DNA of 64,000 nucleotides from CAZHZT01 sp964537285 (lineage in GTDB: Bacteria; Bacteroidota; Bacteroidia; Chitinophagales; Saprospiraceae), in contig CAZHZT010000008.1 of the NCBI GenBank assembly GCA_964537285.1, positions 1 to 64,000 of the forward strand, given 5' to 3'. This document shows positions 1 to 7,904 of this stretch, piece after piece; position 1 is the stretch's first letter, and every line of letters starts with the position of its first letter. Under the pieces are notes generated by a model. That model was not told the DNA's origin, did no database searches, and was given only the letters and a program-made list of their open reading frames with translations. The position numbers and the translations under genes were made by a program.

Positions 1-16
1 TGTAAAGGTTTTTACG

Positions 17-54
17 AACATGAGTCATCCCGAATTTTCGGGATGACTCATGTT
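17..54. repeat. Family A palindrome, copy 1
   Basis: Inverted repeat with arms AACATGAGTCATCCCGAA and its complement. The same hairpin recurs at about 5019, 7843, 14761 and 23929, always between genes. It lies upstream of parA, so here it probably ends a gene left of the window. Terminator or mobile palindrome are both possible. Confidence 0.85.
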
Positions 55-191
55 TCTTCATTGTATGCTCTAAAAAAAACACTCCTGAAATGGAATTTTT
101 TTAGAAAAAATTCGTTTACAAAAAAAAGAATGTTGTGCTAATGCAGGCTTTTTATTAATTTCACGCATTAGGCACTAAACTAGATAATTAA

Positions 192-953
192 ATGGGGAGC
201 ATAATTTCTCTGTTAAACCATAAAGGAGGAGTTGGTAAAACAACCAGCGCTATCAACATAGGAGCAGGTTTGGTAGAGCTCAATAAGAAAGTCTTATTAA
301 TTGACCTGGATCCCCAGGCCAATCTGACTGTTGCCCTGGGAATACCTCGGCAGCCAATTACTATCTATGAGTCTCTGAGGGGAGAAGGCGAATTACAGCC
401 CTTTACAGCTAAAGAAAATCTTGATGTCGTTATTTCTACTCTGGATTTATCCGGCGCTGAAATGGAGCTTATTAATGAAGCGGGACGGGAATTTATCCTA
501 CGCGAACTACTTGCTCCCGTGCTGGAAGAATACGATTATATAGTGATCGATTGCCCGCCTTCACTGGGTTTGCTTACGCTTAATGCCCTGACGAGCAGCC
601 ATTACGTTATCATTCCATTGCAAACGGAGTTCCTGGCATTACAAGGACTAACAAAAATCAAGCAAGTGATCGACAAAGTGCGGTTTCGATTGAATAAAGA
701 TCTGAAAATCGCTGGCGTGATCCCTACAATGTATGATGCCAGAAAGGTATTGAACAGAGATGTTGTTGAAACCATCAAGAAATATTTTGGTTCCAAGGTT
801 TTTAATACGATGATCCGGGATAACGTTGCGCTTGCCGAAGCACCCGCACAGAGGCAGGATATCTTCCAGTATGATCGTAATAGCCATGGGGCTACGGATT
901 ATCTGGCCTTGTGTAAAGAAATTATTGAAAGAACAGCTGAGGTTGAAGCATAA
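192..953 (+). CDS. parA: ParA family ATPase (chromosome/plasmid partition)
   Basis: A deviant Walker-type ATPase of 253 aa, expected to position DNA or cargo through ATP-dependent binding to the nucleoid. Residues 11-18 (KGGVGKTT) form the deviant Walker A loop, LIDLDPQAN follows at about residue 37, and VIDCPPSLG near residue 120 is Walker B. The length is typical of Soj/ParA. The ATG at 192 is the only start that keeps the whole Walker region. It is followed after 68 bp by a small ribbon-helix-helix protein in the place where parB would stand, which suggests a ParA plus RHH centromere-binder pair instead of a classical ParABS operon. Function by family; partner role is inferred. Confidence 0.93.
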   Translation: MGSIISLLNHKGGVGKTTSAINIGAGLVELNKKVLLIDLDPQANLTVALGIPRQPITIYESLRGEGELQPFTAKENLDVVISTLDLSGAEMELINEAGREFILRELLAPVLEEYDYIVIDCPPSLGLLTLNALTSSHYVIIPLQTEFLALQGLTKIKQVIDKVRFRLNKDLKIAGVIPTMYDARKVLNRDVVETIKKYFGSKVFNTMIRDNVALAEAPAQRQDIFQYDRNSHGATDYLALCKEIIERTAEVEA

Positions 954-1021
954 ACGTTTTTTGACAGAATCGCTATCGTAGCGCAATTTCTTTCAAAGAA
1001 CCAGTATAAATAAAATGTATA

Positions 1022-1528
1022 GTGAGTAAAAAGCGCTTTAAAGAAGGTCTGGAAAGTTTGTTCGAGGAGTCCGTAGCTACAGAAACTTTCCAAAGAAAAA
1101 ATCCTTTACTTAAAGATTCCTCTAAGAGTACTGAAAAGAAATCAGGGAAAAACTCAGGGAAAAGCTTTGCCAACCAGTTCGACGAATTATTTGAAAATCA
1201 AGCCACGGAAAAAATAGTCGAAGAAGTCGAAAAAACTAAAAAAAGAAGCATCAAGCAGGCTAAAAAGCAACTGCCCAAAGCCGTGGAACAAGAAAAACAA
1301 CGCCTTGGCATCGATGCCCTGTTCCGTAAAACCATGGAAAGTAAAAAAATAGAAATTCCTGTTCCTTCCGGCCAGAAAAGAGTAACCTTTACCTTTGATC
1401 AGGAATTATTGACTAAATTGAAATCAATCGCCAGAGTAGAAAAAACTTACATCAGAGAAGTCATCGCCGAAGCTGTTCAGCAATTTATTCAATCTTATGA
1501 AGAAACTGATCTTCAAAAAGGAGGCTGA
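1022..1528 (+). CDS. Ribbon-helix-helix-like partner protein downstream of parA
   Basis: Protein of 168 aa, probably starting at GTG 1022; an upstream ATG is not available in frame. The first 110 residues are highly charged, rich in Lys and Glu, and likely disordered or coiled. The C-terminal part (about 119-160) begins KRVTFTFDQELLTKLKSIA and continues into two helices ending VQQFIQSYEE, which resembles the MetJ/Arc-type ribbon-helix-helix fold used by centromere- and operator-binding proteins. Position behind parA suggests it binds DNA and stimulates the ATPase. No ParB-type nuclease or HTH motif is visible. The fold assignment is by eye and moderately certain. Confidence 0.7.
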   Translation: MSKKRFKEGLESLFEESVATETFQRKNPLLKDSSKSTEKKSGKNSGKSFANQFDELFENQATEKIVEEVEKTKKRSIKQAKKQLPKAVEQEKQRLGIDALFRKTMESKKIEIPVPSGQKRVTFTFDQELLTKLKSIARVEKTYIREVIAEAVQQFIQSYEETDLQKGG

Positions 1529-1596
1529 TTTTTTCAAACCATATTCGTTTAGAAAAATTCGGACTTGCCTCCCTTCCCCTTTTTTAACTCGCGCTT

Positions 1597-2541
1597 ATGA
1601 AGTTTGAAGATCAGTCCAGCCTTTTTTCGGATTTTCGTATCTATTATAACCACACAATCTATCCGGAACTCCTGCGCTTAGAGCGGAGAAGGGAACGCCT
1701 CTTGCGCCTAATTTTATTCTCCGTCTTTTTATTGATAGCCATTAGTATTTTTGCTTTATATCTCGGCATTTTCTCTTTTATTTTACTGCTCCTTGTTCCC
1801 ATCGGCTTCTATGCAACTTTCCTTGGGTATAGAATTCAGCAATTTCGAATCTCTTTCAAGCCTAAAGTAGTTAACTTAATACTCGACTTCATCGATGACC
1901 TTGATTATATACAAGAATTGGACTATGATGCCTTAGGTTTTATTCCCAAAAGCCGTTTCCTGGAAAGTAAAATTTTTATTACTCCTGCTCCTGAATATAG
2001 CGGAGAAGAACTTATTACCGGTAAAATTCGCGAATTGCCCTTTGAAATGTGCGAACTAAATATAAGAGAGTTTTCTCCTGTGAGAAGCCGGTTGAATTAT
2101 GTTTTTAGAGGTATTTTCCTTATCGCCGAATCTAAAAAAACTATTTGGGGAACTACGCTGATCTTACCAAAAGCATTTAAAAAATACCTTTCTAATACGA
2201 TTCAAAATGCATTGGCCAACAAAGCTGTTCTAGTAGAAAAACTGCATGACAATGAAGAATTTGACGAACATTTCATTACCTATGCTTCTCCCAATGCCCG
2301 GATTTCTCACTTGCTTTCTCCGGAATTACAAGACACACTATTAAAATATCGAACCATTCGCCAAAAGGAACTCTATGTTTCCTTTATTGAAGGTAAAATT
2401 TATGTAGCCATCACTGAACCCAGAGATATGTTAGAACCTTATATCTTTGCGTCTAACCTTTCTTTCGAACTTATCCGCGAATTTTTTGAAGATATATTGC
2501 TCATGATTAATTTCGTGGAAGATTTTGATGCTACTCATTAG
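1597..2541 (+). CDS. DUF3137-like membrane protein
   Basis: Protein of 314 aa with two adjacent transmembrane helices at about residues 36-56 and 58-78, preceded by a basic stretch (RLERRRERLLR). The rest is a soluble domain rich in beta strands with a C-terminal segment containing LYVSFIEGKIYVAI. This layout (short N-terminal helix, hairpin of two membrane helices, large cytosolic domain) fits the DUF3137 family, whose function is unknown. It follows the RHH gene by 68 bp on the same strand and could be cotranscribed, but no functional link to partition is evident. A GGGGAACGG tandem repeat begins right after its stop codon. Confidence 0.7.
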   Translation: MKFEDQSSLFSDFRIYYNHTIYPELLRLERRRERLLRLILFSVFLLIAISIFALYLGIFSFILLLLVPIGFYATFLGYRIQQFRISFKPKVVNLILDFIDDLDYIQELDYDALGFIPKSRFLESKIFITPAPEYSGEELITGKIRELPFEMCELNIREFSPVRSRLNYVFRGIFLIAESKKTIWGTTLILPKAFKKYLSNTIQNALANKAVLVEKLHDNEEFDEHFITYASPNARISHLLSPELQDTLLKYRTIRQKELYVSFIEGKIYVAITEPRDMLEPYIFASNLSFELIREFFEDILLMINFVEDFDATH

Positions 2542-2542
2542 C

Positions 2543-2592
2543 GGGGAACGGGAAACGGGGAACGGGGAACGGGGAACGATTGACGGGAAAGG
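2543..2592 (+). repeat. GGGGAACGG-type short tandem repeat
   Basis: Four to five imperfect copies of a GGGGAACG unit start directly after the stop codon of the DUF3137 gene. Related units occur at about 38655, 38733 and 53880, also at gene ends. Confidence 0.7.
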
Positions 2593-2633
2593 GGGGGCGC
2601 TGACAAGCCTTTAATTATATTAAATTCAGGCTG

Positions 2634-3062
2634 CTAGATGATTTCATTTGGGCGAAATTAATTTAGGAAGCCTTTAAAGCAGGCCGTTAGGCTTGCCTGA
2701 TCTTCTCCCGGGGTTAGAAGATATAGAGATCAACTTCCGCGTAGCGGAAGCACACCACAGGCTATTACTCTTGTGTTGTGTGCTAGCGCTCAATGTCATC
2801 AAGTTAAGCTTTTTCTTTGCCTGGTGCTTTAGCGCCAGGTACAATATTAGGGTTCATTGGGGCTTTAGCCCAATCTGATGATTATTCCCCCCGGCACTGA
2901 AGTGTCGGGCTGTGAAGAGATTAGGTTGACGACATTGATGCTACCGCTACGCGGAAAAAAATAGGTAGAATAACCTTTCCCCGGGAGGACAAGGGGTTAC
3001 TATTAGGCAGGCCTAACGGCCAGCTTTTTTTCTATAAACGGTTACCAGGTGAAATCATCTAG
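2634..3062. repeat. Family F element, full copy (429 bp, no ORF)
   Basis: The ends are inverted repeats: CTAGATGATTTCATTTGG on the left and a matching GAAATCATCTAG on the right, with AGGCAGGC/GCCTGCCT repeats just inside. The interior is a chain of small palindromes (CCTGGTGCTTTAGCGCCAGG, GGGCTTTAGCCC, CCGGCACTGAAGTGTCGG, TTCCGCGTAGCGGAA). A left-half copy lies at 30928 and interior units recur at 44316. It fills the gap between the DUF3137 gene and the Cys-cluster gene. The 61-codon ORF inside it is not believed. Confidence 0.75.
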
Positions 3063-3076
3063 AACCAAATTCAGGA

Positions 3077-3577
3077 ATGAACATTATGAAAGAAATAATT
3101 GCTTCTTTGCCGGATAAGGTTAGAGAAAAAAGGCGCGAAATAAAGCCTTTTTTAAAAAAATTAGCTAAGAAAAAGCCTAAGCAGCTAGATACGATCGTTC
3201 ACAATTTGCATGAGGAAGCTTTTGAAAAAATTGATTGCCTGGAATGTGCGAATTGTTGTAAAACGACCAGCCCTATTTTTAGAGACAAAGACATTGACCG
3301 TATTGCTCAATTCCTGGGGGTAAGGCCTGCTCAGCTCGTAGAGCAATACTTACACCTCGATGAAGATAATGACTATGTACTAAATCAAGCTCCCTGCCCA
3401 TTCCTTGGCTCAGATAATTACTGTTCAATTTATGAAGCCCGCCCAAAAGCTTGCCGGGAATATCCACATACGGATCGTAAAAACTTTCACCAAATCCTTG
3501 ATCTGAGCTTGAAAAATATGAGTATCTGCCCGGCTGTTTTTGATATTCTTACTAAGCTGCATGAAAACTGGAGTTAA
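3077..3577 (+). CDS. YkgJ-family cysteine-cluster protein
   Basis: Protein of 166 aa. It carries CLECANCCKTTSP near residue 55 and later CPFLGSDNYCSIYEARPKAC, the Cys pattern of the YkgJ / Fe-S or zinc-binding cysteine cluster family. These small cytosolic proteins bind a metal; their exact job is unknown. The N-terminal 45 residues are basic and helical. The start at 3077 was chosen as the first ATG; a second Met three codons in (MNIM) is an alternative. The gene stands alone, bounded by repeat element F upstream and element D downstream. Confidence 0.85.
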   Translation: MNIMKEIIASLPDKVREKRREIKPFLKKLAKKKPKQLDTIVHNLHEEAFEKIDCLECANCCKTTSPIFRDKDIDRIAQFLGVRPAQLVEQYLHLDEDNDYVLNQAPCPFLGSDNYCSIYEARPKACREYPHTDRKNFHQILDLSLKNMSICPAVFDILTKLHENWS

Positions 3578-3672
3578 CAAACGCTTTTTGTTCTTAAACC
3601 GTTTACCAAATAAAATCATCTATAACTCAATTTTTTGTTGGAATTTTGATGAAATAAAACTATTTTTGTTTA

Positions 3673-3857
3673 AGGGATTAGGCAATTAATAAGCTACCCA
3701 AATTTTGCGAAGTGATTTTTTTCTCAGGCTAGGCGGAAAACGTAGGCATAACTTGTCCCGAATGCCTTCGGGACCCAAAGGTACGGCGAGGCTTTCCAAC
3801 ACAGCCTGAGGAAAAAAGGACAAGTAAAATGGGTAGGGTATTATTTTCCTGATCCCT
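3673..3857. repeat. Family D element, full copy
   Basis: About 185 bp with imperfect inverted ends (AGGGATTAGGCAATTAATAA and the complement of TTATTTTCCTGATCCCT). Inside is CCCGAATGCCTTCGGGA, a small hairpin. The left 40 bp recur at 24353. No ORF of note lies within it. Together with the 95 bp before it, it fills the gap between the Cys-cluster and radical SAM genes. Confidence 0.65.
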
Positions 3858-3871
3858 AAAATGATTTTTAA

Positions 3872-4942
3872 ATGAATCAATTCAATTGGGCAGAAAAAGG
3901 CGAGCGTTATTTGAATGGGAGGGGAGCTCAAATAAATACCCCCAATCGCTACCATCAGTTTATTTATGATGAGGAGGTTTATAGTGATGAAGATTCGAAG
4001 GTCAACACAAACATTACCGAAGTTTATCCCAAAACCATAGTGAATGAAGTCAAAAGCCCCGACATTCCGTTGCCCTATTCAATGAACCCCTATCAAGGTT
4101 GTGAGCATGGATGTGTTTATTGCTATGCCCGGAATACCCACGCTTACTGGGGATATAGTGCCGGGGTAGAGTTTGAACAAAAAATACTTGTAAAACGAAA
4201 CGCAGCTAAGTTGCTGGAGGAAAAACTGAAAAACTCCAAATGGGAAGCTGCTCCGATCATGCTATCCGGAAATACAGACTGTTACCAACCCATCGAAAGA
4301 GAACTTGAAATCACCCGGGGCATTCTGGAGGTTTTTTGGAAATATCGGCACCCGGTAGGAGTAATTACAAAAAACAGCCTAATCCTACGCGATCTGGATC
4401 TTCTGGAAAAACTGGCCGCTCATAATTTAGTCCATGTAGCCATTTCTATTACTACTTTAAATGAAGAACTGCGCCGTTTTTTAGAACCACGTACCTCTAG
4501 CATTGTCAATCGAATAAACGCTGTAAAAATATTAGCGGAGAGAAATATTCCGGTTACGGTTATGATGGCGCCAATCATCCCCAGCTTAAATGATCACGAG
4601 ATCCTTCCTCTTGCAAAAAAGGTAAGTGAGGCGGGAGCTAGTGCGATTAATCATTCCCTTGTCAGGTTAAATGGAGACGTCGCCCGAATTTTTGAAGATT
4701 GGCTCCACAAAAACCTCCCTGATCGAGCTGAAAAAGTATTGGGAAAAATTCGAGATTGCCACAGTGGGGAATTGGGCAACAGCCGCTTTAAAGAAAGAAT
4801 GCGCGGAAAAGGCCAATATGCAGAGATGATCGTCAACCAGTTTAAGCTCGCCCGGCAGCTTTATTTTAAAAATAATACCATTCCTTCCTACGATTTATCA
4901 TTACATTATCAAATTAAGCAACCTCAACTGAAGCTTTTCTAA
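3872..4942 (+). CDS. PA0069-family radical SAM protein
   Basis: Protein of 356 aa. The radical SAM cluster motif CEHGCVYC (CxxxCxxC) follows MNPYQG at about residue 76, as in the PA0069 / SplB-like branch of radical SAM enzymes. SAM-barrel features continue with ISGN-like LSGNTDCYQPIE and VITKNS. The family is widespread next to DNA-related genes but its substrate is unknown; the similarity to spore photoproduct lyase does not prove DNA repair. The protein begins MNQFNWAEKGERYLNGRGAQ, typical of the family, which supports the start. It stands alone between repeats. Confidence 0.9.
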   Translation: MNQFNWAEKGERYLNGRGAQINTPNRYHQFIYDEEVYSDEDSKVNTNITEVYPKTIVNEVKSPDIPLPYSMNPYQGCEHGCVYCYARNTHAYWGYSAGVEFEQKILVKRNAAKLLEEKLKNSKWEAAPIMLSGNTDCYQPIERELEITRGILEVFWKYRHPVGVITKNSLILRDLDLLEKLAAHNLVHVAISITTLNEELRRFLEPRTSSIVNRINAVKILAERNIPVTVMMAPIIPSLNDHEILPLAKKVSEAGASAINHSLVRLNGDVARIFEDWLHKNLPDRAEKVLGKIRDCHSGELGNSRFKERMRGKGQYAEMIVNQFKLARQLYFKNNTIPSYDLSLHYQIKQPQLKLF

Positions 4943-4999
4943 AAAAATAGGAACCAATCCCTTAATTTTGCGCTTTAAGTATTAATCTGTAATATTAGC

Positions 5000-5017
5000 A
5001 ACAATTTGTCAAAGAAC
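5000..5017 (-). repeat. Family B half-end
   Basis: AACAATTTGTCAAAGAAC is one outer end of the family B element without its partner. It directly precedes family A copy 2. Confidence 0.6.
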
Positions 5018-5018
5018 T

Positions 5019-5058
5019 AAACATGAGTCATCCCGAATTTTCGGGATGATTCATGTTT
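5019..5058. repeat. Family A palindrome, copy 2
   Basis: AAACATGAGTCATCCCGA and its complement around an AATT loop. One arm position differs from copy 1 but would still pair as G-U in RNA. It follows the radical SAM gene. Confidence 0.85.
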
Positions 5059-5131
5059 GTGAAAAAAATACATAGTGCTGTTAATCAGTGATTTATTTAC
5101 TTTTTTCTTCATAAAAAAGTAGCAAAAAATC

Positions 5132-5262
5132 AAGGCTGTATTCAATTCTTAACGCTTTTTGAAAGGCTGGAAGCCTAAAATGAATAAACTCGCCGGGGCT
5201 CAGATGGTATTATTCTTTTAACGGCTGCCAGCCTTTCAAAAAGCTAAATTGAATAAGGCTGG
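5132..5262. repeat. Long imperfect inverted repeat upstream of lysS
   Basis: The left arm contains TTTTTGAAAGGCTGG and the right arm CCAGCCTTTCAAAAA, extended outward by ATTCAATT and AATTGAAT. About 55 bp separate the arms. Unique in this window. With the two family A copies it fills the 445-bp gap before lysS. Confidence 0.7.
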
Positions 5263-5306
5263 GCCTAAGGTATTGATTTACAGGATCTATTATTAATCAT
5301 TGTAAT

Positions 5307-5346
5307 AACATGAAGTTCCTTAAAATTAGGGATGACTCATGTTTTT
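5307..5346. repeat. Degenerate family A copy
   Basis: The right arm GGGATGACTCATGTTT is intact but the left arm (AACATGAAGTTCC) has diverged, so pairing is poor. It lies 43 bp before the lysS start. Confidence 0.6.
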
Positions 5347-5388
5347 AATCGTTTTTGTTGATAAAATTCTTCAATCAAATCCAATAAA

Positions 5389-7131
5389 ATGCAGACGACG
5401 CAATTAAGCGAACAAGAAATCGTACGCCGCGAGGCTTTAGAGAAAATCAGTGCGCTGGGATTTAACCCATTTCCTGCGGAGCTTTTCGATGTAAACTTTC
5501 ATTCTTCGGATTTTACTTCCAAACAATTGCAGGATAATATGTTGGCACATTTGAGCCGTATTGAAAGCATACTCGAACCTCAAGCACTTGAAATGCTTAA
5601 TTTCTTGAAGAAAAATCGTTTTAAACCGGATGCATTGAAGACTGAATTTGGCCTTGAAGATACACTTACTATCCATGCAGATGCCGGGCAAGTAAGTGTT
5701 TCTCTGGAAGATTACATCAATGGCCTTAGGGACAATGCACTGGAGGATTGGAAAGATAAAACCATTTGCCTTGCCGGCCGCTTCATGGGGCAAAGAGGGC
5801 CTTTTGCCAAATTGCAAGACAGCCAGGGTACGATCCAATTATACCTGCGTAAAGGTGAAATCGGAGAAACAGAGGAAGAAAAAGAGCGCTACAACCAATT
5901 GATGAAACTTTTGCATATCGGGGATTTTATTGGTGTTAAGGGCTTTGTATTTGCTACTCAAACAGGTGAAGTCACTGTGCATGTGAAAGAGCTTTTCTTC
6001 CTGGCTAAATCATTGCGAAACCTGCCAGTTGTTAAGCGCGATAAACAAGGAAATATCTATGACGCCTTTACCGATCCTGAGCAGCGCTACCGTCAGCGTT
6101 ATGTGGATCTAGCTGTTAATCCACATGTAAAAAACGCATTCTTGAAGCGAAGCAAGATCATCTCCACAATGCGCAACTTCTTCAATCGCCAGGGATGGCT
6201 TGAAGTGGAAACTCCTATTCTACAGCCTATTCATGGAGGAGCAGCGGCAAGGCCTTTTAAAACGCATCATAATACTTTAGATATACCGCTTTATCTGAGA
6301 ATTGCCAATGAACTTTATTTGAAAAAACTCATCGTAGGAGGTTTTGATGGTGTTTATGAGATAGGGAAAATGTTCCGAAATGAAGGAATGGATCGCACCC
6401 ATAACCCTGAGTTTACCGCCATGGAAATCTATGTAGCCTACAAAGACTACAACTGGATGATGAACATGGTAGAGCAATTACTCGAGGAAATTACCCGTTC
6501 TGTAAATGATGGAGACTCAAAAGTTACTTTCGGTGATAACGTTATTGATTTCGCAGGGCCATATGAGCGTCTGAGTATGTACGATTCCATTGAAAAATAT
6601 ACAGGAATTAACATCTCCGAAATGAACGAGGAGGAACTTCGCGAGGTTTGTAAAAAACTAGATATCGAAATCGATGAGTCAATGGGACGTGGAAAACTAA
6701 TCGATGAAATTTTCGGTGAAAAAGTAGAAGGGCATTTGATTCAGCCAACTTTCATTACTGATTATCCCATCGAGATGACACCGCTCGCAAAAAAACATCG
6801 TACTAAACCGGGTTTGGTAGAGCGTTTCGAACTCATGGTCAACGGAAAAGAAATCGCCAATGCCTACTCTGAGCTTAATGACCCTATTGATCAGAGGGAA
6901 CGCTTTGAAGAACAACTTCGTCTTGCCGAGCGTGGTGATGATGAAGCTATGGCATTAGATGAAGATTTCTTAAGATCCCTGGAATATGGTATGCCTCCGA
7001 CATCTGGCCTTGGCATCGGAATTGATCGCCTTACTATGATCCTTACAAATAATGCTTCTATTCAGGAAGTGTTGTTTTTTCCACAAATGAGGCCGGAGAA
7101 AAAAGTGGAAGAGGAACCTCAAAACGATTAG
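5389..7131 (+). CDS. lysS: Lysyl-tRNA synthetase, class II
   Basis: Enzyme of 580 aa that charges tRNA-Lys with lysine. An OB-fold anticodon-binding part (FAKLQDSQGTIQLYLRKGE) precedes the catalytic core with motif 2 (FRNEGMDRTHNPEFTAME) and motif 3 (GLGIGIDRLTMIL). The OB fold starts around residue 124, about 60 residues later than in E. coli LysS, because of an inserted helical stretch near residues 38-110. The C-terminus ends in a short acidic tail. The start at 5389 gives the expected short helical lead. A lipoprotein gene follows after 20 bp on the same strand. Confidence 0.97.
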   Translation: MQTTQLSEQEIVRREALEKISALGFNPFPAELFDVNFHSSDFTSKQLQDNMLAHLSRIESILEPQALEMLNFLKKNRFKPDALKTEFGLEDTLTIHADAGQVSVSLEDYINGLRDNALEDWKDKTICLAGRFMGQRGPFAKLQDSQGTIQLYLRKGEIGETEEEKERYNQLMKLLHIGDFIGVKGFVFATQTGEVTVHVKELFFLAKSLRNLPVVKRDKQGNIYDAFTDPEQRYRQRYVDLAVNPHVKNAFLKRSKIISTMRNFFNRQGWLEVETPILQPIHGGAAARPFKTHHNTLDIPLYLRIANELYLKKLIVGGFDGVYEIGKMFRNEGMDRTHNPEFTAMEIYVAYKDYNWMMNMVEQLLEEITRSVNDGDSKVTFGDNVIDFAGPYERLSMYDSIEKYTGINISEMNEEELREVCKKLDIEIDESMGRGKLIDEIFGEKVEGHLIQPTFITDYPIEMTPLAKKHRTKPGLVERFELMVNGKEIANAYSELNDPIDQRERFEEQLRLAERGDDEAMALDEDFLRSLEYGMPPTSGLGIGIDRLTMILTNNASIQEVLFFPQMRPEKKVEEEPQND

Positions 7132-7151
7132 TCATCTTAAAACAAAACAAT

Positions 7152-7829
7152 ATGAAATTCCAATTCTTAGCAGCCATTTTGGCTCTCGCTCTATCTTTTG
7201 TTGCCTGCACTAAAAGCGAAGGCGATAAAAATAACCAAACAGAGGAACCCGAAAACACTGAATCGGTAAGTCAGAAAGGAGAAACTCAGAGAGACAATGA
7301 AGAGGATAAAAGCAATGACGTTAATGACTTGAAAGATGCTGCAAAGCAACTGCAAGAGGCACTTAATAATACGGGCAACAGCGACGCAAAGGAGCCCGTC
7401 AATTTTCGTCAACTAAAGGCTCTTTTTCCGAAAAAAGTGGCCGACTTAAAACTGGATGATTCTTCTGGAGAAACAGCAGGCTTCGCCGGGTTTAAAATCT
7501 CAAACGCCAATGCGGAGTATAGTGATGGAGATAAAAAACGCATTGATGTTTCTATTACGGATGCCGCTGGTATCCCATCTGCTATGGCGGGCCTGGCCAG
7601 TTGGACGAATATCGAACTCGACCGCGATTCAGATGATGGCTTCGAACGTACTACAACCTACAAAGGATTCAAAGCTTTTGAAAAATACGATAATAAGAAT
7701 AAGGAGGGAAGTATTGCTTTGATCGTAGCGGACAGATTTGTTGTGAATGTAGAGGGGGATGGCGTTAGTATGGACGATATTTACAAAACGGTTGATGCTA
7801 TGCCGCTGAATCAATTAGTCGCAAAATAA
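7152..7829 (+). CDS. Putative lipoprotein
   Basis: Protein of 225 aa with a signal peptide ending in a lipobox (SFVAC, lipidated Cys19). After the Cys comes an acidic, Asn/Glu/Asp-rich linker to about residue 85, then a compact domain. I do not recognise the domain; it contains a KISNANAEYSDGDKKRIDVSITDAAG strand pattern reminiscent of transposed beta-sheet proteins, given here only as an observation. Twenty bp behind lysS, so probably cotranscribed, with a family A hairpin as the likely terminator. Confidence 0.8.
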   Translation: MKFQFLAAILALALSFVACTKSEGDKNNQTEEPENTESVSQKGETQRDNEEDKSNDVNDLKDAAKQLQEALNNTGNSDAKEPVNFRQLKALFPKKVADLKLDDSSGETAGFAGFKISNANAEYSDGDKKRIDVSITDAAGIPSAMAGLASWTNIELDRDSDDGFERTTTYKGFKAFEKYDNKNKEGSIALIVADRFVVNVEGDGVSMDDIYKTVDAMPLNQLVAK

Positions 7830-7842
7830 TTACCTATCTATC

Positions 7843-7882
7843 AAACATGAGTCATCCCGAAAATTCGGGATGACTCATGTTT
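7843..7882. terminator. Family A palindrome, copy 3, between convergent genes
   Basis: Perfect hairpin (AAACATGAGTCATCCCGA arms) 13 bp after the lipoprotein stop and 22 bp before the end of glyA. Its place between convergent genes suits a two-way terminator, though the dispersed family suggests an origin as a mobile palindrome. Confidence 0.7.
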
Positions 7883-7904
7883 AAGGGAGAAGTAATTATT
7901 TCAA

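Noticed and set aside
192..1528. Replication origin next to parA
   Set aside because: No dnaA, gidA or DnaA-box cluster is visible.
2693..2878. 61-codon ORF inside the family F element
   Set aside because: It is made of palindrome sequence and has no protein character.
5437..5838. Reverse-strand ORF inside lysS
   Set aside because: Shadow of a strongly conserved gene on the other strand.
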